In this document: piece by piece, positions 32,803-40,900 of the stretch
How positions within the stretch are numbered: the first letter of the stretch is position 1
Layout of the letters: each line of letters starts with the position of its first letter
Virus record (IMG/VR): IMGVR_UViG_3300018877_000004
Coordinates: 1-64,000 of that record
Strand: one strand, 5' to 3'
DNA from: a virus
DNA: 64,000 nt
The notes under the pieces: generated by a model
Databases searched by the model: none
Told to the model about the DNA's origin: nothing
Seen by the model: the letters and a program-made list of their open reading frames with translations, nothing else
Made by a program: the position numbers and the translations under genes

Positions 32803-33500
32803 TAGATCCCGTTGCTGTTGCCACCGGATGCGTGACCGATATCGAAGCGAAGCGGTTGAGTTGCGCCATCTCCGATGATCTGAGAGGCAAAGTTAACGAA
32901 ACATCGAGGCCTGCCGCCGCAAAGTCTCAGAGTGTGAGTGCCAGATCCGGCGCTGGTAATATCGACTTTTGTAGTTAGTCCGACATTACTGTAAAGCTCG
33001 ATCGTGTTGGTGCTGATCGAGCTGAGGTAGTACAGCGTATCAGCAGTGATCCCCCCCGGTAGAGTTCCAGTTGTAGTGACGGCAACTTCAGTGGCGTTGC
33101 TCTGTCCGTGTCCAGTGATGGTAATACGATCGGTTGCCGTGTCTATCGCCCCCATTGTTAGGGCTGCTGTGTTGGTTGGGGAATTCGCCCACAAAAGCAT
33201 CGAACTCCACTGAATCGGCGCACCTGTTGCCGTGATGTTGGCGGTGACGCTTGCCAACTCCCAGCGAAGCTGTGTCGCATCCCAAACGCCGCTGCCTGGT
33301 GCCCAAGGTTGGCGACTGTAGCCGTTGACGGGTAAAAGTTCTGCTGAGGCGAGTTGCGCCTTGTTCATTGTCCGAGTGATTGTCAGTCCATTGGTCAGCA
33401 CAAAGCGATATTGACTGGCGTTGGGGACGGTTGCCGTACCCAGATCGACCACTTCACTGATGTACTGAATCCAGCTATCGAAATGGGTTACGTCCGCCAT
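32802..33500 (-). CDS. tail protein (232 aa)
   Basis: A beta-rich protein of the tail module (FVLTNGLTITRTMNKAQLAS, then ITITGHGQSNATEVAVTTTG). The middle resembles beta-sandwich carbohydrate-binding folds of tail appendages. It starts right after a 9-bp hairpin leader (see 33501). Its stop overlaps the next start. Confidence 0.6.
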   Translation of the reverse strand: MADVTHFDSWIQYISEVVDLGTATVPNASQYRFVLTNGLTITRTMNKAQLASAELLPVNGYSRQPWAPGSGVWDATQLRWELASVTANITATGAPIQWSSMLLWANSPTNTAALTMGAIDTATDRITITGHGQSNATEVAVTTTGTLPGGITADTLYYLSSISTNTIELYSNVGLTTKVDITSAGSGTHTLRLCGGRPRCFVNFASQIIGDGATQPLRFDIGHASGGNSNGI

Positions 33501-33537
33501 GCGATCGAAGATTAAAGTTCGATCGCAGAATTCCTAC
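33501..33537 (-). promoter_or_regulatory. GTAGGAATTCT + hairpin leader before tail gene
   Basis: On the minus strand the order is GTAGGAATTCT (33537-33527), a perfect 9-bp stem GCGATCGAA / TTCGATCGC with an 8-nt loop, then the ATG with no gap. With the hairpin removed, the AGGA core lies 5 nt from the start codon. No other ribosome site is present. Confidence 0.6.
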
Positions 33538-33540
33538 AAG

Positions 33541-34869
33541 CTAGAAGATGGCGTATTCCGCATTTAGTTCATTGCGAATGGCGATCCGATCGTTGCTTCC
33601 CAACTCTTCGTTGTAGATCAATACCGCACTGATATCGCCTAAATATCCTGTGCCTGTGTAGCCATAGCCTAGCTGGAAAGTTCCGGTTAGGTTTGAGGTG
33701 TTGCCGCTCGCCGTTGTAGCGATTGTGCCATCGTTGACCTGCAAATTGATATTGCCGTTACCCCGCCAGTAGGTGGCGATCGCCGCTGCTGTTGCTCCCC
33801 CTGGCAGCGTCCTTTCTGCTAAATCTTCATTGCCGTCCCAGTTTTGACCCTGTAGCGTTGCTGGCGACTTGAGGAATAACCCCATGTAAGCGCCATTGTC
33901 TAGCAACATTCCGTGGTTTACGTATCCTGTTGAGCTGTTTGCCGTGATGCTGCTGGGTTGAAAAACGATAAAGATTGTGAACGCCTGTGCTGTGACCAAG
34001 CTATCCATTCTGCCGCCCGCCAAAATGTTTGCCAAGCTTGTAAACCGTACAGTTGGCTTACCGTTGATCCCATTTGACACAAATAGCGGCGGATTGCTAC
34101 TTGAGCTTATGCTCGTAGTTAGCGGAGCTTTGTCGCTCCACTGCGTTACTCGGTTAGATGTGTTTACGGTGATGCCACTGTTGGCGAACAGATGACGCTT
34201 TAAGCTCGATCGCTGAATAACGCTAACAACGAAATCTGCATCCCCGATCTGCTTGGTGATGCCCTCGCCACTAATCACGGTGATGCCATTGCCGATCGCC
34301 CATGTGATGCCTTGTCCGCCAAAGATAAGCGTGTCGTAGTCCCCAGACCCGATCGCTTGAGTGATGCCTTCGCCAGTTGCAGGCTCTAGCAGTAATGGCG
34401 CATCCCCTAAAGCGCGCGTAACTCCTGATCCAACCGCCGTTACTGTTGCATAGCCCGTCTGCCGTGTAACGCCTTGCGCTAAGAAGTAGGGCGTCTCAGT
34501 GCTGCCATCGCCTGTCGATCGCGTTACTCCTGATCCGATCTGCGTTGGCAAAATTAGAGGAGCATAGCCGATCTGCTTGGTAATCCCAGCCGCAACTGAA
34601 GTGGCAACAGCATTACCCACCTGCTTCGTGGCGCCCTGTCCGGCAAAATAAGACGGATCAAAGCTGGCATCCCCAATCGATCGAGTGACACCCGCCCCAT
34701 CCTGATAGACCAGTAGTTTAGGCGCATAGCCTACTATTTTGCTGATGCCTGCGCCTGCTGTTTCAGGCACATTCAAGGGATAGGGGTAAGTAATCCCGCT
34801 TCCGGTTGCCAGCGTCACGCCTGCTGCTGCGGCAACGATCGCAAAAGGCAGCTTTAAGTATCTAGCCAT
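33541..34869 (-). CDS. tail fibre-like protein with short repeats and lectin-like C-terminus
   Basis: The first ~210 residues hold about nine copies of a ~22-residue unit with the pattern G-x-G-(I/V)-T-(K/R)-x-(I/T)-G-(Y/D/N)-A. The C-terminal ~230 residues resemble concanavalin/LamG-type sheets (FVSNGINGKPTVRFTSLANI, then FTIFIVFQPSS and GYLGDISAVLIYNEELGSND). The combination of repetitive stalk and lectin fold fits a receptor-binding appendage. Its start overlaps the hub gene's stop. Confidence 0.65.
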   Translation of the reverse strand: MARYLKLPFAIVAAAAGVTLATGSGITYPYPLNVPETAGAGISKIVGYAPKLLVYQDGAGVTRSIGDASFDPSYFAGQGATKQVGNAVATSVAAGITKQIGYAPLILPTQIGSGVTRSTGDGSTETPYFLAQGVTRQTGYATVTAVGSGVTRALGDAPLLLEPATGEGITQAIGSGDYDTLIFGGQGITWAIGNGITVISGEGITKQIGDADFVVSVIQRSSLKRHLFANSGITVNTSNRVTQWSDKAPLTTSISSSSNPPLFVSNGINGKPTVRFTSLANILAGGRMDSLVTAQAFTIFIVFQPSSITANSSTGYVNHGMLLDNGAYMGLFLKSPATLQGQNWDGNEDLAERTLPGGATAAAIATYWRGNGNINLQVNDGTIATTASGNTSNLTGTFQLGYGYTGTGYLGDISAVLIYNEELGSNDRIAIRNELNAEYAIF

Positions 34870-36709
34870 CTAAAATCTCTCCTAACCAGATGCCGTCGCC
34901 ACCTAAAAAGCAATTGCGATTGTCAAAGGCGATCGCAATATTGTTTAGCAAGAATTTATACTCACGACCGTCAGGCTCAGCTACAGATATGGTTTGCAGC
35001 GGTGGTCGATCGTTCAGCCAATAATCACTCAGCGCAAACTCGATATTCTGCCCCAAGTGCCGCCCGATCAGCAATTTCCCCAAGCGTCTTGCAGCAGTAT
35101 TTAACTCCTCTTGATCTGCGTAAGGCACGTCATAGGTGCGCTCCCTCTCCTGGTACTCCGCACCTGCGTAAGAGCGGAATTCTGCCACACCTTCGATCGG
35201 CTTTTCTTCTGTGGTTGTTTTGGGCTTCCTTCGATCGGGCGCAGGCGGTTGCGCTTGCCCTGAGTTGCTGGTTACGGTTTGCTTATCGGTGAGCAAGATC
35301 CCCAGCTTGGCGCTCGTTGGCGTATCCGGCAGCATCGCCTCGATCACCTCTGGAAATGCCCGCGCAACAGCTTCATAGGTCGATTTGGTGTATTTCCACT
35401 CACCCTTGTAAACCTCTTTCCAGGTTTGATTTTCTGCGGCAGAGGGCACTAAAAAGGCAGGGTTGCCAAATGTCCAATCCTCGTTAGGCAAGATAGCGCC
35501 CTGCGGTTCTGATGTATCGCTAAAGATTCCGATCGTCTGCTCTAGGCTGTAGTCGTAAGTCGTGATTGTGCGCTCAGCCGCGACCATGTTCGATCGATTG
35601 TTCGCCTGCTCTTGCGCAGATTGTGTGGCGTAATATTCTCGTAGTGCCACCCCGTAGGGCTTGCGAACATGCCTCTCAATCCGTAGCAGTTTCCCTTCTA
35701 GCCCTGGTTCATAAACAAACGTTTCTTCTTGATCGAGGCTGGGCACTAAGGCGATTCGAGTGCTCTGCACATCCGGGAACACAAGCCCACGCGGTTCCAC
35801 TCGGTAGGTTCTGACGGTTCGCGAGTTTGGGCCCCAAGATTCCTCGATCGTTTCTCTAGAAAAGATTGTGATGCCGCCTGCGTTGGGAGAGACGATCGCC
35901 GCTGGCCCCCATGTTTCAACGGTGCTTTTGTTGTAATCGTCCGTGTACTTCGTGATGTGTTCAGTGCCCGTACAGCGGACAATTTCGGCAGGCGTTTCTT
36001 CACTGCTGATCGCCTCGTAGCCAAGTTCGTCTTGCCCGATCGCTATTACTCGATGTGCTGTCGCGTCCTCATCATCAGGAATTGCAGACGCCCTTACATC
36101 CCCAGTGGCATCACACCAGAGATACCTGCCAGCCGCAAACGCAATCTGCCCTGCCTGCTGGATATAGCCTTCACTGCCTAACTTTTGCAATGGGCAATTT
36201 ACATCACCAGGAATTGATCCGGTGAGATTGCCTGCACCTGCTGCCTGTAACAGCGATGCCACGACATCCGATCGAGTGCTGGTTGTACCGGGTGCAACGC
36301 CGCTTTCATCCCCCGGTGGTTGCCTAAAGTCAAGGAGTGAGAGCTTATCACCAATGTCTAGGGTGATAGTCGGGCGAACTCTTGGCGTGGGTGGTAGCGG
36401 CTCTTTGAGGATGTGAACCGTCTTATATCTAACCAGCGTCCCGACACTGTTTGCCAGCCAAATCACTACACGGTTGCCACGCGCCCAGCGAACGCGATCG
36501 CGCCTGGGATTGCACTCGATCGTGATTCCTGGAGAATAGGCATTCAGGACGATATCGCCTGTCCAGGATTGAATACCACTTTGATCGAGTAGGTTGCAGC
36601 TACCACTGAAGGAGGCAACGATCACGGTTACGTCTAGTCCTTGCGCGATCGACTCACCAGGCGCAGCAACGACGATTTTGAAAGGGCGGGAACTGCGATC
36701 GACGGTCAT
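34862..36709 (-). CDS. tail hub/tip structural protein (615 aa)
   Basis: Located directly after a small-gene group following the tape measure gene, with mixed beta domains (AYSPGITIECNPRRDRVRWA, then QIAFAAGRYLWCDATGDVRA). This is the position of tail hub or baseplate-like proteins in siphophages. Family not recognised with certainty. It follows a GTAGGAATTCT + hairpin leader. Confidence 0.55.
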   Translation of the reverse strand: MTVDRSSRPFKIVVAAPGESIAQGLDVTVIVASFSGSCNLLDQSGIQSWTGDIVLNAYSPGITIECNPRRDRVRWARGNRVVIWLANSVGTLVRYKTVHILKEPLPPTPRVRPTITLDIGDKLSLLDFRQPPGDESGVAPGTTSTRSDVVASLLQAAGAGNLTGSIPGDVNCPLQKLGSEGYIQQAGQIAFAAGRYLWCDATGDVRASAIPDDEDATAHRVIAIGQDELGYEAISSEETPAEIVRCTGTEHITKYTDDYNKSTVETWGPAAIVSPNAGGITIFSRETIEESWGPNSRTVRTYRVEPRGLVFPDVQSTRIALVPSLDQEETFVYEPGLEGKLLRIERHVRKPYGVALREYYATQSAQEQANNRSNMVAAERTITTYDYSLEQTIGIFSDTSEPQGAILPNEDWTFGNPAFLVPSAAENQTWKEVYKGEWKYTKSTYEAVARAFPEVIEAMLPDTPTSAKLGILLTDKQTVTSNSGQAQPPAPDRRKPKTTTEEKPIEGVAEFRSYAGAEYQERERTYDVPYADQEELNTAARRLGKLLIGRHLGQNIEFALSDYWLNDRPPLQTISVAEPDGREYKFLLNNIAIAFDNRNCFLGGDGIWLGEILDG

Positions 36710-36746
36710 TAGGCAGCGCTAGATAAGCTGCCGTGAGAATTCCTAC
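36710..36746 (-). promoter_or_regulatory. GTAGGAATTCTCAC + hairpin leader before hub gene
   Basis: On the minus strand GTAGGAATTCTCAC (36746-36733) is followed by GGCAGC, a 9-nt loop, GCTGCC and TA, then ATG. Skipping the hairpin leaves about 10 nt between AGGA and the start codon. No other Shine-Dalgarno is near the ATG. Confidence 0.55.
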
Positions 36747-36750
36747 TGAT

Positions 36751-36990
36751 TCAATTTCCAAGCTTGGTGGTTGTCTGTCTGACTGCAAGGGCGATCGTGC
36801 TGGCAATCCCGACATACTTAAGGCGACCGCTCACATTGCGGACAACGCCAATTTTAAGATCTAACTGTTCTGATACAGACTCACCATTTGCATTGACAAG
36901 CTGACCGCAAACCCATTGCCCACGCTGACGAAGCAGAATCAAATCCAGTTGCTCTATTAACTCGATCGCTTTTTCAAGATCTTCGTTCAT
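36751..36990 (-). CDS. small protein, paralogue of next gene (79 aa)
   Basis: MNEDLEKAIELIEQLDLILL, then RQRGQWVCGQLV, mirrors the neighbour's LQLLEQLGLSLVRHQGRWYC. Tandem duplication is likely. Function unknown. Confidence 0.6.
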   Translation of the reverse strand: MNEDLEKAIELIEQLDLILLRQRGQWVCGQLVNANGESVSEQLDLKIGVVRNVSGRLKYVGIASTIALAVRQTTTKLGN

Positions 36991-37229
36991 ATATTTCTAT
37001 GTTTGCGGTTGTTCTTTTGATGAACGACAGCAGCAAGCGCGATCGCTTCAGAAATAGTGTCTGCTACTCCATCGTCACGCAGGACACCATCAACACAGCG
37101 GTTGTACTTGTCGCCTATATAACCTTCGTCGCCGTCATAGTCGCCACCAAAGCGCCCGCAATACCATCGCCCTTGGTGGCGTACTAGCGACAAGCCTAAT
37201 TGCTCTAGTAGTTGCAGATCTTCGCTCAT
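36987..37229 (-). CDS. small protein, paralogue (80 aa)
   Basis: The ATG at 37229 overlaps the upstream stop as ATGA and gives MSEDLQLLEQLGLSLVRHQ. It shares the LxLLEQLxLxLxRxxGxWxCG pattern with the downstream 79-aa protein. Function unknown. Confidence 0.6.
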   Translation of the reverse strand: MSEDLQLLEQLGLSLVRHQGRWYCGRFGGDYDGDEGYIGDKYNRCVDGVLRDDGVADTISEAIALAAVVHQKNNRKHRNI

Positions 37230-37528
37230 GCTTCTTCTCTGCCAATTCGGATTTCTGTGCCGCACACCTGAACCTCGTACCCTAGCGGTTTAGGCAAGAT
37301 TGGCTGATTGCAGTGATAGCACTTTTTGGTCGCCTTATCTTTGATGACCTGCTGCATGATGTCTGCCGCTTCGATCGCCCCAACATACCGTAGCCATTCT
37401 TCTAGTACAGGTTCAATCTCTTCTTTGCCAAGTCGAGGGTAGAAGTCCTCAAGGTACTCGCGATCGAGCCGTTCCTTCTCTTCAGGAGTTAAGCCGAGAT
37501 CAACAGTTTCGTAGTTTGTTCTGCTCAT
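37226..37528 (-). CDS. hypothetical protein with C-terminal zinc site (100 aa)
   Basis: The start is helical and acidic (LTPEEKERLDREYLEDFYPR). The end carries CYHCNQPILPKP with a later VCG, a likely zinc ligand set. It lies in the small-gene group between the tape measure gene and the hub. Confidence 0.55.
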   Translation of the reverse strand: MSRTNYETVDLGLTPEEKERLDREYLEDFYPRLGKEEIEPVLEEWLRYVGAIEAADIMQQVIKDKATKKCYHCNQPILPKPLGYEVQVCGTEIRIGREEA

Positions 37529-37977
37529 GCGATCGGCACTTTGTCGGTTTCCGTCAATTGTAATTGTATCGCCCGCATTCTACCTTCTTTGTTCTGCTTG
37601 ATCGCCTGAGTGATTCGCCCATAAAACTGAGCAAAGTAACCTGTCATTCCGTCTTCTACGACTGCCACGTCTCCAGGCGCGATCGCTCTGGTTTGTGTGG
37701 GTTCCCAATAGCGATCGGTGCGATCGACGATCAAAATATTTTGACTTTTGCTGATCCGATACATTCTTGCTAACTTTTCGGCATCTTTTTCAGTTAGCAA
37801 TACCGTCAAGTTCCAAATGCTCACCTGATAGTTTGTGCCATCTGTGGCAGGCGTTCCATAGGCGGAAAAAGAGACGCTTGGAACTTCAAGATCTTCGCGT
37901 GGAAAAGTCCCCTCAGTGAATAGTTCCAAGAGAAGCATCATGCCGCCTGCGTAGAGTTCGATCGTTCCTGGCTTCAT
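37525..37977 (-). CDS. tail-associated protein (150 aa)
   Basis: A beta-rich protein (ELFTEGTFPREDLEVPSVSF, then YQVSIWNLTVLLTEKDA) immediately after the tape measure gene, the usual place for distal tail proteins. Overlaps the tape measure stop as ATGA. Confidence 0.55.
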   Translation of the reverse strand: MKPGTIELYAGGMMLLLELFTEGTFPREDLEVPSVSFSAYGTPATDGTNYQVSIWNLTVLLTEKDAEKLARMYRISKSQNILIVDRTDRYWEPTQTRAIAPGDVAVVEDGMTGYFAQFYGRITQAIKQNKEGRMRAIQLQLTETDKVPIA

Positions 37978-40900
37978 ATTCCTGCTGCCCTAGCGCGAGA
38001 AGACATTAAATCGCTGGAGATTCGCTGATAATCACGAACGGGTTCGGGTGTTTGGAGTGTTACCGCTCTTGGCGCATTCGCAAGCTGAACGATCCTTTGC
38101 GATAGCTGATTAATTCCGCTATTGAATTGGCTAGCTGTTAACGTTCCTGTAGTCTGTGGCTGAGCTGCGCGATTTGCTTGCGCATTGCGCTGTAAGCCCA
38201 CCTGTGATAGCCCTTGCAGTTGCAAAGGACTTAACTGCCTAGATGCAGCCATTGTTGAGGCAGCAGAAGGGCTTTGTACTGGTGTCGATCGTCCGTCGCT
38301 CCATTCTGGTGTGCGCCATTCTGCCTGTTGCGTTCGACTGCCACCGATCCCCCCATAGCTGAAGTTAGCTGGCATACTTCCCGCACCCATTGCAGCGACC
38401 AGCGACTCTCGACTGACAAGCGATCGGCTGGGTGCAAGTCCAGATCTTGATCCAAAGCTTGATCCAGAACTTCTTGAGCCTCCAGAAGATCCCGATCCCG
38501 ATCCTGGTTGATCACCCGAACCACTGCCGCTGCCTGAGTTTCTATTATTTGACTGTGCCCGCTGCCGTGCTTGCTGTTCTCGCGTTTGTTGCTGCTGAGT
38601 GGTGAGCGTTTGTTGTTCGAGTTCAAGCGATCGCTCTTGCGCTCTGTTCTGGTCATTGACTGCCTTTCGCTGCTGCCGTCTTAGGTCTAAAATTCGCTCT
38701 AATCCTGCGATCACCTGTTGATTTTCACCATTGATTGCTGCTGTAGAGAGTGCAACTTCTGCCTCTGTAATTGCAATATCAGCTTGGATTTGCCGCTGCT
38801 GCGATTCCAGTGCGACCTGTTCGCGCTTGAGTTCAAGCTGCTGTCGAGCGATCGCAAACTGCTTTTCTTGAGCAACGGTTTGCTGGCTGAGAATTTGCTG
38901 TCTGATCTGATCGGCTTGAGCGCTATTGCCTGCCGTTTCAGCGTCTTCTAATGCGTATTGAAGTCGCTGCTCTGCTAGCCCTGATTGAGCTTCAAGCAGA
39001 CTGCTTTGAGCAGACAGAAGATTGTTTTCATTTTTAATAGAATCGATCGCAATTTGATTGAGTCCCTGATCTGCTTCTGCTGATTTGCGTTTGAAGTCTA
39101 GCTCCTCATTAAGGGATTTTATTCGCGACTCTCTTAGCCTCTCTTGAGAGTCAATTTCTGCATCGATCCGTTCCTCGTTAAGATCGCCTAATTCTCCATT
39201 TAGGTCGATTAATCTGTCAGTAGCTTCTTCTTCGCTGAGAATGCCTTCAGATCGAAGCTGCTGAATTTCTGCAATTTGCTCTTGAGTTTGGGCAATCTGC
39301 TGATCGAGTGCTTCTTGCTGTAGCGCTGCGATTTCTTCGGTGGCTTCTTCCTCTGAAATTATTCGCTGCGCCTGCAAGCTCTTGATTGCAGTAACCCCTG
39401 TGGTTTGTGACTGATCGATCGCCGCTTCTGCTTGGCGATTGGCGCTTTCCATTGCGTCCAGTCGAGCCTGTTTCAATCGCTCCTGTGCGTCGATTTCATT
39501 TTCAACTCGCTGTTGATTTAGTTCGCCAAGTTCGCCACTTAGGTCTGACAGACGCTCGATCGCTTCTTCTTCACTGAGAACGCCTTCTGCTCGAAGCTGT
39601 CGGACTTGTTCGATTTCGCTCTCGGTAAGAGCAATTTGAAGGGCTACAGTACGCTGCCTCATAGCAGCAATTCTTGTCTCTGCCTCTTCAGCACTGATCA
39701 CCCGCTGGGCTTGCAGTTCACGAATAGCTGTAATTTCAGCGGTTTCTCCCTGATCGATCGCTGCTTCTGCCTGTTGGTTGGCACGTTCGATCGCCTCCAA
39801 TCGCGCCTGTTTCACCTGCTCTTGACGGGCTATCTCCTGCTCTGCGGACTGCTGCTGTAAGTCAGCAAGTTCTCTGGTTAAATCTTTTTCCTCATCACTG
39901 CCACGCCGCACCACTCCCAAGCGCTGCTCTACCAGTTCGATCTGCCGTGCAGTGGCATTGGCGGTAATTTCTGCGATCTCTGCTGCGGCTTCTGCCTCAT
40001 TAATTTCGCCGCCCGCCTGCCGCACTCGCACCTGTGTGGTTTCGCGAGTCGCATCGATGTTTACTGAATCCCGCAGTTCTTTCGCCTCGTCTGCCGCCTT
40101 GCGTTCTGCTTCTAGACGGGCATCGAGTTCAGCTTCAATCTGCTGCAAGCTGAGGTCACTAATTTCGCTTTGAATGTCTAGTCGACGCTTGGCGGCTTCT
40201 TCTGCTGGAATTGTGCCAGCCGCTTCCAGTTCTGCAAGCTGAGCGAGTTTGTCGCGCTCAAGATCGATTTGCTCAGCGATCGAGTCGCGTTGAATTTCGG
40301 CAATCTTGGCGGCAGCTTCCTCCTCTCCCACCGTGCCTGCTAACTGTTGCTGACGGATAGCGGCTGTGCGTTCGCTCTGACTTTGGCGTACTGCCGCCTC
40401 AGCCTCACTGTTGGCTTGCTCGATGCCTTTCAATTCATCCTCTAGCGCTTGCTGCTTGCCCTCGCGAGTGTTCTGAGCGATCTGAATGCGGGTCTGTGCG
40501 GTTTCGAGTTCAAGCTGCTTTACCTGCTCTGCGTATTGCTTCTCTTGGTCTGCCGTCAGGATTGCGTCGTCTGGGTCACGCAATTTTAACTGCTGATTTT
40601 TCTCTAGCTCGGTGCGCAGCTTTTCGAGTAAAGACTGGTTTAGCTCCAGTCTCTTCTGTAGGTATTCTTGCTCGGCTTGTAATGACTGTTCGCGGGATTG
40701 CTCCTCAGTGATTTCGTTTTTAGCAAGTGATTCAGCGATTGCTGCTTGCCGCTGGTTATAGGACGCCTCGATCTCGTGATTTGACTTCTGAAAATCGGTA
40801 ACAGCGTTTTCAGCGACCTTGGTTGTGGTGCTGGCGAGTCCGTCTAGAGCGGCTTTTTCTTGCTCTGCTTGAGTTAGGGCTGCTTCAAACTGCTGTTTGA

